From SZUA-36 sp963801195 (lineage in GTDB: Bacteria > Pseudomonadota > Gammaproteobacteria > Xanthomonadales > SZUA-36): a DNA stretch of 64,000 bases. The stretch covers positions 1,054,001-1,118,000 of the forward strand of contig CAWDDX010000007.1 of NCBI GenBank assembly GCA_963801195.1. Direction: 5' to 3'. Positions 1-8,128 of the stretch are shown here, piece by piece (position 1 is the first letter of the stretch; each line of letters starts with the position of its first letter). A model generated the notes under the pieces. The model saw only the letters and a program-made list of their open reading frames with translations. It did no database searches and had not been told where the DNA came from. A program made the translations under genes and the position numbers.

Positions 1-833
1 CGTCGTGATGCCATGGCGACCGCGACAGCGGAGAGCAGGACACTCACCAGCGAGGCCAGGTTGAGAAATCGTCCTGAACGGTCCATCGCCGAGCGTATTT
101 GCGGATCGGCATCGGCAATATCACGTAGCTGCTCACCGTCGGTTAGCCTTTCTTCCAATTGGCTCTTGAAAACAGAAATTTTTTCACGCGGTCCTGCAAA
201 AAGATTACGATAACTTACCCGGCTTCCGGGCTGGATCAGGCCCGTGTCATCGAGATCCGCCATGTTGATGAGCAGGGTTGGGGCGAGATCAATAAACTGC
301 AAACCCTGGTCAGGTCTGAAATCCAGCACCCTGGTGACCTTGAAATTGGCTTTGCCGACGCTGATCACCGAGCCACTGTCGGCGCCGAGCCTGGCCAGCA
401 GGCGGGTGCTCGCCCAGGCTTCACCGGGTGCCGGAATCTGATCGGTTAGCACCGGTGCTGATAATAGCCGGTCGGAGACCTTGAGACGCCCGCGTAGAGG
501 ATAGCCGGTGCTGACCGCGTTGACCGATGCGAGCGTATTGCGGTCTTGCTCGAATACAACGCTTGGCATACTGGTCACAGCTGCAGTTTGCAGACCGGCT
601 TGAACGGCCATTTCACGATAGGCTTCAGGCAGGGGTTGGCTGGAACCGAGGCGCAAATCGGCTGCCAGTGATTCGGCGGCACGCAATTGCACAGCGTGGC
701 CGACGCGGTCGGTGAGAAAAGCGACAGCAGTCAGAGAGGTTACGGCGATCACCAGCGCGACACCCAGAACGGTTAACTCACCGGATTTCCAGTCCCTTAA
801 CAGCAGTCGCCAGGCCAGCGAAAGCCCTTTCAA
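1..833 (-). CDS. ABC transporter permease, FtsX/YbbP family (3' end beyond window)
   Basis: Inner-membrane permease that should pair with the adjacent ATPase; relatives move lipids or lipoproteins, or act mechanically in the envelope. The minus-strand frame stays open from position 833 to the window edge, giving 277 residues of a protein that is normally about 800. It begins with a cytoplasmic stretch and a membrane segment near residues 18-40 (LTVLGVALVIAVTSL), followed by a periplasmic domain of about 215 residues and the start of a second membrane segment (NLASLVSVLLSAVAV) typical of FtsX-like proteins. The chosen start is TTG, overlapping the ATPase stop in TTGA; no in-frame ATG lies nearby, so the start is an inference from translational coupling. 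The C-terminal part is not visible. Confidence 0.85.
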   Translation of the reverse strand, partial: MKGLSLAWRLLLRDWKSGELTVLGVALVIAVTSLTAVAFLTDRVGHAVQLRAAESLAADLRLGSSQPLPEAYREMAVQAGLQTAAVTSMPSVVFEQDRNTLASVNAVSTGYPLRGRLKVSDRLLSAPVLTDQIPAPGEAWASTRLLARLGADSGSVISVGKANFKVTRVLDFRPDQGLQFIDLAPTLLINMADLDDTGLIQPGSRVSYRNLFAGPREKISVFKSQLEERLTDGEQLRDIADADPQIRSAMDRSGRFLNLASLVSVLLSAVAVAMASR

Positions 834-1561
834 AGGCCTGGCTCCATGGCGGCGGCGGCAGGTGAAACGATCCGTCCGGCTTCCATCTGTATGATCCTGT
901 CGCAGCGCTCAGCCAGGGCAAGGTCATGGCTGACCAGCACCAGCGTGGTGCCGTATTCCCGGTTCATTTTGAACAGAATTTCTATAACCGTTTGTCCGGT
1001 TTTGTGGTCAAGGTTTCCCGTTGGTTCATCGGCAAACAGGACCGTCGGCTGAATGACATAGGCACGTGCGATGGCGACCCTTTGCTTTTCACCACCCGAT
1101 AACTGACGCGGATAATGATCTGCACGTGCGCCAAGACCCACGTTCTGCAGCGCCGTTTTTGCGGCTTGCACCGGATGTCCGTGGCTGGCCAGTTCCAGCG
1201 GCAGCATGACGTTCTCCAGGGCGGTCAGCGACGGGATCAGGTGAAAGGACTGGAAAACGAAACCAACCTCGTTGGCGCGCAGGGCGGCACGGCCGTCCTC
1301 ATCCAGGGCGGTCAGTTCATTACCGGCCAGCCAGATGCGGCCGGATGTGGGCAGGTCGAGTCCGGCCAACAGTCCCAGCAGGGTCGATTTTCCTGCGCCT
1401 GATGCGCCGACCACGGCGATTCTTTCACCGCGACTGACTTGCAGGCTGACCTGGTCTAATATGGTCAGTGCACCTGCAGGGCTGTTGACAACCTTGCTAA
1501 GATTCTCTGCTTCGAGGGCGAATGTTTTGGGCTTGGATACAGGATTAATCATGAGAGTCAT
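830..1561 (-). CDS. ybbA: ABC transporter ATP-binding protein, YbbA/LolD type
   Basis: ATPase subunit for the downstream FtsX-like permease, acting at the cytoplasmic face of the inner membrane. In the 243-residue product, Walker A GASGAGKST is at 52-60, the Q-loop FVFQ at 101-104, the signature LSGGEKQ at 154-160, Walker B VLFADEP at 174-180 and the H-loop SHD at 211-213, so all catalytic parts are present. Length fits the LolD/MacB/YbbA group. The start may instead be the second ATG at 1552 (MINPVSK). Divergent tesA begins at 1551, as in the E. coli ybbA/tesA pair, which supports the YbbA name over LolD. The gene is translationally coupled to the permease. Confidence 0.9.
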   Translation of the reverse strand: MTLMINPVSKPKTFALEAENLSKVVNSPAGALTILDQVSLQVSRGERIAVVGASGAGKSTLLGLLAGLDLPTSGRIWLAGNELTALDEDGRAALRANEVGFVFQSFHLIPSLTALENVMLPLELASHGHPVQAAKTALQNVGLGARADHYPRQLSGGEKQRVAIARAYVIQPTVLFADEPTGNLDHKTGQTVIEILFKMNREYGTTLVLVSHDLALAERCDRIIQMEAGRIVSPAAAAMEPGL

Positions 1562-2171
1562 TTTATCGCTTCTGCTATGTGTTGTCGGGTTTTATCCACC
1601 TGCCGCGCCCGCATCGGAGCCACCCGTGATGCTCATTCTGGGTGACAGCCTGAGCGCCGGTTACGGTATGCAGCGTGAAATGTCCTGGGTCAGTCTGCTC
1701 GAGACCCGTCTAAGTAAAGATGGTTATTCATATCAAATTCTCAACTCCAGTATCAGCGGTGACACATCCCAGGGCGGTCTGACGCGCCTCCCACGCCTGC
1801 TTGATCGCTATAAACCACAAATAGTCATCATCGAACTGGGTGCAAACGACGGTCTGCGCGGCATTGATCCAAATGTCACCCGGAAGAATATGGCAAGTAT
1901 GATTCGACAGAGCCAGGCGATCGGTGCCCGGGTACTGCTTGCCGGTATCAAGCTGCCGCCGAATTACGGCAGTGCATATCTGCAGCAATTCGAATCCATT
2001 TACACTGATCTTGCGAATGAATTCGGTACATTGCTTGTGCCATTCCTCATGGATGGCATCGCTTTCGAACCCGACCTGTTGCAAGCGGACAATATCCACC
2101 CAAACGAAAAAGGCCAGCCAGTGTTGCTGGACAACGTCTGGAAGGTGCTTGAACCGGTTCTGGAACGATAG
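1551..2171 (+). CDS. tesA: Periplasmic acyl-CoA thioesterase / lysophospholipase L1 (GDSL hydrolase)
   Basis: Multifunctional SGNH esterase that hydrolyses acyl-CoA and lysophospholipid esters in the periplasm. The product has 206 residues: a signal peptide with likely cleavage after PASA/SE near residue 22, then block I GDSLSAGYGM with nucleophile Ser33, a block III GAND, and block V DNIHPN carrying the catalytic Asp and His. Size matches E. coli TesA (208 residues). The frame is open further upstream, but the ATG at 1551 directly precedes the signal peptide and is the only start that makes sense. It overlaps the 5' end of the divergent ybbA, so its promoter must lie inside that gene. Confidence 0.93.
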   Translation: MRVILSLLLCVVGFYPPAAPASEPPVMLILGDSLSAGYGMQREMSWVSLLETRLSKDGYSYQILNSSISGDTSQGGLTRLPRLLDRYKPQIVIIELGANDGLRGIDPNVTRKNMASMIRQSQAIGARVLLAGIKLPPNYGSAYLQQFESIYTDLANEFGTLLVPFLMDGIAFEPDLLQADNIHPNEKGQPVLLDNVWKVLEPVLER

Positions 2172-2301
2172 GCGCCGATCCGGGTTGCATTTGGCCAGAC
2201 GGATCCGGTGGTCCGTTCTTACTGTCATGATATATGCAGCAACTTTCGGACGGGGTGCGGTTTGGGTATGATGCCTGCAACAATAAACCAGGAGAGTTCA
2301 G

Positions 2302-3135
2302 GTGAGATATGTTTTTTCCATTTTGATAACAATATTACTTTCTTCAACGGTCTATGCTGATGACCAGGATGCCGACGATCTGACTTTCGCAGAACGGGTG
2401 GCATTGGGGATGGAGGGCGAGCACCGCTCCGATGCCAACAAGGCGCGTGATCAGTACCGCCACCCGGCCGAAACCCTCGCGTTTTTCGGCATAGAGGACG
2501 GCATGACCGTGATGGAGATCTGGCCCGGCGGTGGCTGGTACACGGAGATCCTCGCGCCCGCCATGCGCGACCACGGAAACCTGATCATCGCGACCTGGGA
2601 TCCACAGGTGGAAGGGCAACCAAGCTACCGCTATGAACTGCCAAAGAATATGGAGGAAAACTTCGAACAGCATCCGGAGGTTTATGACCAGGTCACTTTC
2701 GAATACTTCTCGCCGCCGGAATCCCCGTCACTGGGTGAGGCCGACTCGATCGATGTCATCGTCACCTTCCGCAATACCCATGGCTGGATAAGCGCCGGCC
2801 AGGCGCAGAATATTTTCAGCGAATTTGCCCGCGTGCTCAAGCCCGGTGGAATCCTGGGAGTCGTCCAGCACCGGGCGGATGATGGTGCCGATCCGGTGGT
2901 AAGTGCCAAGAGTGGTTATGTATCGGAAGCGGCGGTCAAGGAAATCGCCGCCAACGCCGGACTTGTTTTCGAGGCGGCCTCGGAGATAAACGCCAACCCG
3001 AGGGACACAAAGGATCACCCGGAAGGCGTATGGACGCTTCCGCCGTCTTACCAACTGGGTGATGTCGATCACGAAAAGTACGCCGATATAGGCGAAAGTG
3101 ACCGTATGACCCTGCGCTTCAGAAAACCGCGTTAG
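2302..3135 (+). CDS. Secreted SAM-methyltransferase-like protein (COG4798-type)
   Basis: A 277-residue protein with an N-terminal signal peptide (hydrophobic core 4-15, cleavage after VYA near residue 19), followed by a Rossmann methyltransferase-like fold. Motif I is altered: VMEIWPGGGWYTEIL at about 70-84, where ordinary enzymes have a VLDxGxGxG pattern; later strands such as VIVTFRNTHGW and FARVLKPGGILGVVQHR look like normal class I methyltransferase elements. Export to a compartment without known SAM supply makes methyl transfer doubtful; substrate is unknown. It starts with GTG, preceded by GGAGAG at 2291-2296. The next gene follows after 11 bases, so the two are probably cotranscribed. 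Confidence 0.8.
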   Translation: MRYVFSILITILLSSTVYADDQDADDLTFAERVALGMEGEHRSDANKARDQYRHPAETLAFFGIEDGMTVMEIWPGGGWYTEILAPAMRDHGNLIIATWDPQVEGQPSYRYELPKNMEENFEQHPEVYDQVTFEYFSPPESPSLGEADSIDVIVTFRNTHGWISAGQAQNIFSEFARVLKPGGILGVVQHRADDGADPVVSAKSGYVSEAAVKEIAANAGLVFEAASEINANPRDTKDHPEGVWTLPPSYQLGDVDHEKYADIGESDRMTLRFRKPR

Positions 3136-3146
3136 GCGCGACAGCC

Positions 3147-4067
3147 GTGCTGACGAAGGCGCGCTATGCACTGCAGGGCGCAATCGTAATTCTCGTCGTG
3201 TCTGTCAGCACGATCGTTTTGACGACGGCAATTTTTCTGTTGGCGCTCGTCAAACTGCTGGCCCCCGCCGGCCGTGCGAGAAATGTTTTGACACGATGGT
3301 TATCTTCGTTGGGCGAATTGTGGGTTTCGATCAACAAGAGCGCGGTATGGTTCTACCGCGGTATGGAATGGGATGTACACATACCCGAAGAGATCAGCCA
3401 CGAGGGCCGCTACCTGGTTTTCTGCAATCACCAGTCGGGTGTCGATATCCTCGCCTTGCAGCACTGTCTTAACCGGCGTGCACCGTTCGGGCGATACCTG
3501 CTGAAGCACCAGTTGATCTGGGTTCCCGTGCTCGGCGTTGCATGGTGGGCGCTCGACATGGCCTTTTTACGCCGTTACAGCAGACAGGAACTGATCAGGA
3601 ATCCCTCCCTGCGCGGCAAGGACCTGGAAAACGCCGCGCGCGCCTGTGAGAAACTCAAACATATTCCCGTTTCCATGATGACATTCCCCGAGGGAACGCG
3701 TTTTACAGAAGCCAAGCGGACGGCGCAGAACTCGCCTTACAAGCACCTGTTGCGACCACGCTATGGTGGCATCGGTCAGGTGTTGTACTCTTTTGATGAA
3801 GCGTTGGATTCATTGATCGACGTCACGATCATCTATCCAAATGGCGTGCCGAGTGTTTGGCAATACGTGTCGGGCCAGGTGAAGAAGATCACCGTCCATA
3901 TCGAACTGCGACCGATTGACCAAAATCTGCGTGGTCGTGATTTTCGCGATGACCCTGAAGCAAAAGGTCTGCTGAAAACCTGGCTCGGTGATATCTGGGA
4001 AGCAAAAGAGCAGTTGATGAGCAATGCTCTGCTTGATTGCCGCTGGGACCGGACGTCGAAAAAATGA
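3147..4067 (+). CDS. 1-acyl-glycerol-3-phosphate acyltransferase-like protein (PlsC/YihG family)
   Basis: Inner-membrane acyltransferase predicted to place an acyl chain on lysophosphatidic acid or a related lysophospholipid. The 306-residue protein has a long N-terminal membrane segment (about 12-40), the catalytic NHQSGVD motif (HX4D type) at 94-100 and the substrate-binding FPEGTR motif at 180-185. Length and the Q in NHQS resemble E. coli YihG more than PlsC, which is about 245 residues. The start is GTG at 3147; no ATG is better placed. It follows the methyltransferase-like gene closely and is followed by the DUF2189 gene after 33 bases, so a three-gene operon is likely. Confidence 0.87.
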   Translation: MLTKARYALQGAIVILVVSVSTIVLTTAIFLLALVKLLAPAGRARNVLTRWLSSLGELWVSINKSAVWFYRGMEWDVHIPEEISHEGRYLVFCNHQSGVDILALQHCLNRRAPFGRYLLKHQLIWVPVLGVAWWALDMAFLRRYSRQELIRNPSLRGKDLENAARACEKLKHIPVSMMTFPEGTRFTEAKRTAQNSPYKHLLRPRYGGIGQVLYSFDEALDSLIDVTIIYPNGVPSVWQYVSGQVKKITVHIELRPIDQNLRGRDFRDDPEAKGLLKTWLGDIWEAKEQLMSNALLDCRWDRTSKK

Positions 4068-4100
4068 CGATCAATCGATAAGCCGGCGGAGTCAAGTCCG

Positions 4101-4904
4101 ATGAATGAGCAATCACAACGGCCGGAGTACATACCGCCGAAGACCATGCTGGTACCCAGTCGGGCGCTCAATACAGGCGCTGCCTTTGGCTGGTTGCGCG
4201 CCGGTTGGAATGATTTCAGAAATGCCCCGGGTCTCAGCCTCGTTTACGGTTTTTTTGTTTTCATGCTAAGCGTGCTGGTGGCCTTCCTTGCGTGGTGGTT
4301 GGGCGGATACGCCCTGTTGTTGAGTGCACTTTCCGGATTTGTTTTTGTAGCACCGTTATTGGCCTTCGGTCTCTATTCGGTCAGCAGGCAACTTTGCGAG
4401 GGCCGGAAACCCGAACTTGCCCAGACGCTGGCAGCGATCAAACGGCCGCTAGGCAATTCGATGGTGTACACGCTGGTCCTGCTGGTGATTTTCCTGTTGT
4501 GGGCCCGGGCCGGCATGATGGTGGAGGTTTTTTTTCCGCTCGGTGGCAAGCCCGACTGGGGCCATGTGTTTAACTTCCTGCTGATCGGTTCGGCGGTCGG
4601 CTCGGTATTTGCCTGCCTGAGCTTTGCCGCCAGCGTGTTTTCGCTGCCGATGCTCGCCAATCGTGATATCGATGTCATCACGGCCGTGATATCGAGTGTC
4701 AACGCGGTATTGCGTAACAAGCCGGCGATGGTTGTCTGGGCGGCGCTGATTTGCAGCCTGACGGGCATCGGGTTCCTGACTGCGGGTATCGGACTGATCG
4801 TGATCATACCCTGGCTGGCTTATGCCACCTGGCATGGCTACCGGGCTGCACTGGATGTTTCCGGCGTGTCGAAGTTGCCCCGGGAAGTACCGGGAAAGGA
4901 CTGA
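4101..4904 (+). CDS. DUF2189 integral membrane protein
   Basis: Polytopic membrane protein of 267 residues with about six hydrophobic segments (for example GLSLVYGFFVFMLSVLVAFL near 49-68 and the following GGYALLLSALSGFVFVAPLL). The N-terminal pattern, in which a cytoplasmic stretch leads into GWLRAGWNDFRNAPGLSL, is what I associate with the DUF2189 / COG5473 family. Function is not established. It ends a run of plus-strand genes (methyltransferase-like, acyltransferase, this) and converges with the ferredoxin reductase gene, leaving a 52-base spacer without a convincing terminator. Confidence 0.8.
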   Translation: MNEQSQRPEYIPPKTMLVPSRALNTGAAFGWLRAGWNDFRNAPGLSLVYGFFVFMLSVLVAFLAWWLGGYALLLSALSGFVFVAPLLAFGLYSVSRQLCEGRKPELAQTLAAIKRPLGNSMVYTLVLLVIFLLWARAGMMVEVFFPLGGKPDWGHVFNFLLIGSAVGSVFACLSFAASVFSLPMLANRDIDVITAVISSVNAVLRNKPAMVVWAALICSLTGIGFLTAGIGLIVIIPWLAYATWHGYRAALDVSGVSKLPREVPGKD

Positions 4905-4956
4905 ACGGAGACCTTCCCGCCGTTTCAATCGGGCCGGGCATTGCCCGTTTCACGGG

Positions 4957-5988
4957 TTATTTGTCTTCGTTCAGCCCCAGGCGTTTGTGCATGATGGGAC
5001 TGGTAGTGGTGTATTGAAGAAACACCCGCTTATCGGGATCCAGATGCTTTTGTACGCCGAAGGCGGCCAGCGCGGCTTCGTGGAAACCGCTGAGGATGAG
5101 TTTTTTCTTGCCGGGGTAGGTATTGATGTCACCGACGGCAAAAATACCCGGTTCACTGGTCTCGAACTTTTCGGTATCGACCTTGATCTGGCGCTTGTCG
5201 ATATCCAGACCCCATTCGGCGACCGGCCCCAGGTTGGGGGAAAGACCCCAGAACACGTAGACCTCGTCCGCCTGAATTTCATGCAGTTTGCCCTTGTCAT
5301 CGGCAACCCTCAAACCGCGGAATTCGCCGTCTTCGCTCAGCACATCACGCACCATGCCGTGGAACTCCTGCAATTTACCCTCTGCCGCCAGTGCCTTCAT
5401 TTTCTTGACCGATGCGGGTTGGGCGCGGTATTCGACACGCCGGTGGACCAATGTCAGGCCTTTGACCCTGCCGTGCAGTTCGAGTGTCCAGTCGAGGGCC
5501 GAATCGCCACCGCCGAGGATGATAATATCCTTGCCCGCCATTTCCTCTACGGTGGTGATCTTGTAATGGATGCAATGGCCGTTGAAATCGGCGGCACCCG
5601 CGACACGCAACTGGCGTGGCTGAAAGGCGCCGAGTCCGGCGGCGATAACCACGGTAGCGGTGTCGAACTCGGTGCCGGCGGAGGTTACCAGCCCGAACCG
5701 TCCATTTTCCTTGCGTTCCAGTTTTGTAACCGCCTGGCCGAGATGAAACTGTGCGTGGAAGGGTGCGATCTGCTCCATCAAGCGGTCGACGAGTTCCTGT
5801 GCTCCGATCACCGGGTAAGCCGGGATGTCGTAGATCGGTTTTTCCGGGTATAACTCGCCACACTGGCCGCCGATACGTGGTAGGGAATCGACAACGTGTG
5901 CATGGATGTCCAGCAAACCCAGTTCAAATACCTGGAATAAGCCGGCGGGACCGGCGCCGATGATGACTACGTCTGTGTGTATGGGCAT
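4957..5988 (-). CDS. Ferredoxin/flavodoxin--NADP(+) reductase, thioredoxin-reductase-like type
   Basis: FAD enzyme that exchanges electrons between NADPH and ferredoxin or flavodoxin (YumC-like, EC 1.18.1.2). The 343-residue product opens with the FAD-binding GAGPAGL at about 12-18, then GGQCGELYP, and contains a second dinucleotide site ILGGGDSALDW for NADPH and a C-terminal GIFAVGDI flavin motif. It lacks the CxxC redox pair of thioredoxin reductase, which fits the ferredoxin reductase subgroup. The reading frame continues 24 codons upstream, but the ATG at 5988 has a GGAG ribosome site and matches the family N-terminus. It is divergent from ung. Confidence 0.88.
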   Translation of the reverse strand: MPIHTDVVIIGAGPAGLFQVFELGLLDIHAHVVDSLPRIGGQCGELYPEKPIYDIPAYPVIGAQELVDRLMEQIAPFHAQFHLGQAVTKLERKENGRFGLVTSAGTEFDTATVVIAAGLGAFQPRQLRVAGAADFNGHCIHYKITTVEEMAGKDIIILGGGDSALDWTLELHGRVKGLTLVHRRVEYRAQPASVKKMKALAAEGKLQEFHGMVRDVLSEDGEFRGLRVADDKGKLHEIQADEVYVFWGLSPNLGPVAEWGLDIDKRQIKVDTEKFETSEPGIFAVGDINTYPGKKKLILSGFHEAALAAFGVQKHLDPDKRVFLQYTTTSPIMHKRLGLNEDK

Positions 5989-6123
5989 GTTTACTCCGGT
6001 TTGTATGAACTGGATCTTGTTAATTGACCTGATAACTTGGGTCAAAGTGTATAGAATCAAGACAATGTGTGTGCAGGTTTCCTCTCAGGAACCCCGATTC
6101 AAATAGTGTTAACAGGCCCTGGT

Positions 6124-6804
6124 ATGCGGCAAATCCAATTACATGAATCCTGGCTCAGCCGGATGGAAGATCAGTTTGAACAGGATTACATGCACAAACT
6201 GCGTGAGTTCCTGGTCACACGAAAAAAGCATAACGCGGTGATCTATCCACCGGGCCCACAGATTTTCAATGCACTCAACAGCACACCGTTTGATAAGGTG
6301 CGTGTCGTGATTCTCGGCCAGGATCCCTACCACGGACCCGGGCAGGCCCACGGCCTGTGTTTTTCAGTGCAACCCGGGGTGCGGATTCCACCGTCCCTGG
6401 CCAACATCTACAGGGAAATCCAGAGTGATATTGGTGTCGCGCCGCCACACCACGGGTGTCTGCAATCCTGGGCGGAACAGGGCGTTTTGTTGCTCAACGC
6501 GGTATTGACCGTTGAACGCGGGCAGGCCGGCTCACACCAGGGCAAGGGTTGGGAGAAATTTACCGATGCTGTCGTGCAATTGCTCAATGACGATAGGGAA
6601 GGGCTGGTTTTTATGCTTTGGGGCAGCTATGCATGGAAGAAGGGCGCGGTAATTGATCGTAAAAAGCACCTGGTGTTGAAGTCACCCCATCCATCGCCAT
6701 TGTCAGCTCACCGGGGTTTCCTGGGTTGCCGTCATTTCTCACAGGCCAATGAATACCTGTCGCAGCACCAACGGCAACCGATTGACTGGTCGCTGCCGGG
6801 ATGA
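6124..6804 (+). CDS. ung: Uracil-DNA glycosylase, family 1
   Basis: Removes uracil from DNA to start base-excision repair. The 226-residue product carries the water-activating motif GQDPYHG at 65-71 (catalytic Asp67) and the DNA minor-groove loop HPSPLSAHRGF starting at His189, both intact. Length matches E. coli Ung (229). The frame is open upstream from 6067, but the ATG at 6124 (MRQIQLHESW) fits the family N-terminus. It is transcribed away from the ferredoxin reductase gene. The ankyrin gene follows 137 bases later. Confidence 0.95.
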   Translation: MRQIQLHESWLSRMEDQFEQDYMHKLREFLVTRKKHNAVIYPPGPQIFNALNSTPFDKVRVVILGQDPYHGPGQAHGLCFSVQPGVRIPPSLANIYREIQSDIGVAPPHHGCLQSWAEQGVLLLNAVLTVERGQAGSHQGKGWEKFTDAVVQLLNDDREGLVFMLWGSYAWKKGAVIDRKKHLVLKSPHPSPLSAHRGFLGCRHFSQANEYLSQHQRQPIDWSLPG

Positions 6805-6941
6805 TAATGAGTGCAGGGCGCAAAACAATTGCGGCAGAAAAATTATCGCGAAGCAGGACCGGAAGACTTACCTGGAGTCGCAGAAAAAGTTCGGCGGCAG
6901 ATGCTTGTGTTTTTTTACGCATGTTTTGCTATGATGCCGCG

Positions 6942-7661
6942 ATGAAAATTAAACTGACCTTCGTAATTCTTCTTCTGAGCTTCTCCTTCGAGCTCATGGC
7001 CCAAGCCGCTGAACCGGAAAAGACGCCTGATTCGGCTGAGATTTCTGAGCCGAATCAGACTCCCGATGCTGTCGATGTCACTGATTCAGCCAAAACACCT
7101 TCAGCCAAAACACCAGAACAGGTTAAGGCCCCAACCCCCCAGACCCCAAAGGATGAGGCGCTGATAGATAGCATTTCGGATGGGGATTTGGCAAAAGTTG
7201 AGCTGCTGGTAAAGAAGGGCGCCAATGTAAATTCAGCCGACCCCGTCAAGAAGCGCACGGCGTTAATGTGGGCTTCAGTTGGAGGCCATCTTGATATCGT
7301 CAAGTTTCTGTACGGCAAGGGTGCCGACATCAATGCCAGGGACAGTGATTCACAGACTGCATTAATGTACGCAACCAGAAAGCAATTCAAGGCGGCTACG
7401 AACAACGCAACCGCAAAATTCCTTTTAAGCAACGGTGCCGAAGTAAACGTCAGGAGCAAGAAAAAGGGCTTCACTGCTTTAATGCTTGCGGCGTCGGCGG
7501 GTAACGCGGAATTGGTTCAGCAACTGCTCGAAAAAGGAGCAGATCCGGCCATCAAGGACAATTTCGGCGTTACCGCGCTGGAGATGGCTCAAAAAAACGG
7601 AAAGACGGCTGTTGTTCTCATCCTGTCAGTTCCGCCAAAGCCGGAAGCGGATTCTAAATAG
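6942..7661 (+). CDS. Secreted ankyrin-repeat protein
   Basis: A 239-residue protein with a signal peptide (KIKLTFVILLLSFSFELMAQA; cleavage near residue 22), a Pro/Thr/Ala/Glu-rich linker to about residue 75 and then four to five ankyrin repeats (consensus pieces TALMWASVGGHLDIVKFL, TALMLAASAGNAELVQQLL and GVTALEMAQKNGKTAVVLIL). Ankyrin repeats bind proteins; periplasmic versions are often linked to oxidative-stress protection or to contact with other cells, but nothing here shows the partner. The linker contains a short direct repeat (SAKTPSAKTP). The ATG at 6942 is chosen because it begins the signal peptide. An intrinsic terminator follows. Confidence 0.85.
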   Translation: MKIKLTFVILLLSFSFELMAQAAEPEKTPDSAEISEPNQTPDAVDVTDSAKTPSAKTPEQVKAPTPQTPKDEALIDSISDGDLAKVELLVKKGANVNSADPVKKRTALMWASVGGHLDIVKFLYGKGADINARDSDSQTALMYATRKQFKAATNNATAKFLLSNGAEVNVRSKKKGFTALMLAASAGNAELVQQLLEKGADPAIKDNFGVTALEMAQKNGKTAVVLILSVPPKPEADSK

Positions 7662-7690
7662 CGACCTCCTCGCTTCGAATCTTTCGTATA

Positions 7691-7714
7691 AAGCCACCCT
7701 CGGGTGGTTTTTTT
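7691..7714 (+). terminator. Intrinsic terminator after the ankyrin gene
   Basis: A GCCACC / GGTGGT stem closed by a CTCG tetraloop is followed by seven T residues, 30 bases after the ankyrin stop codon. Confidence 0.85.
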
Positions 7715-8128
7715 CAATACTGGGTTTTTTACGACACCATCTGTTGCAATAAATAATGACTGATGGACATTCCACAATTTTGTTCTTATAGTAGTCCTGC
7801 CGGATTGGAGTTTACAGGGATGCAAGGGGTAAGAATCTTCTCTACCAGACTGTTGTTCTAGATATATCAAGCCAGATTCCCCCACATTTACCGATTCAAA
7901 GAATGGAGCATTTAAGTCAAACTGTCTCCGTCTCTCGCGTGGTCCTCAATGGATCGAAGAGACTGATGGCCGAGGTGATCGATGCTTAATCCGTCAAAAT
8001 GAAATAAGAAGAAGTAAGTCACTCGGTATTCCACGTGATCGATAGACTCAGAACGATGTTTTGTTCCCCCTAAGGAAACGGATGAAGAATTCGTTGACTT
8101 CCATAACTTTGATTGTGAGGTAATTTTT
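7715..8128. other. AT-rich gene-free stretch before the 720-residue secreted protein
   Basis: About 410 bases without a convincing gene; the only frames are short and lack family features. Base composition is visibly more AT-rich than the neighbours. It probably holds the promoter and a long leader for the gene at 8129. The word GTGATCGAT occurs twice (near 7975 and 8035), but I see no known riboswitch motif. Confidence 0.5.

Noticed and set aside
1272..1550. N-terminal extension of tesA by 93 codons.
   Set aside because: It is antisense to the ybbA Walker A region and would bury the signal peptide inside the protein.
4822..5853. Long plus-strand open frame opposite the ferredoxin reductase gene.
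   Set aside because: The minus strand has intact FAD and NADP motifs and a good ribosome site; the plus-strand product has no recognisable feature and arises from GC-rich third positions.
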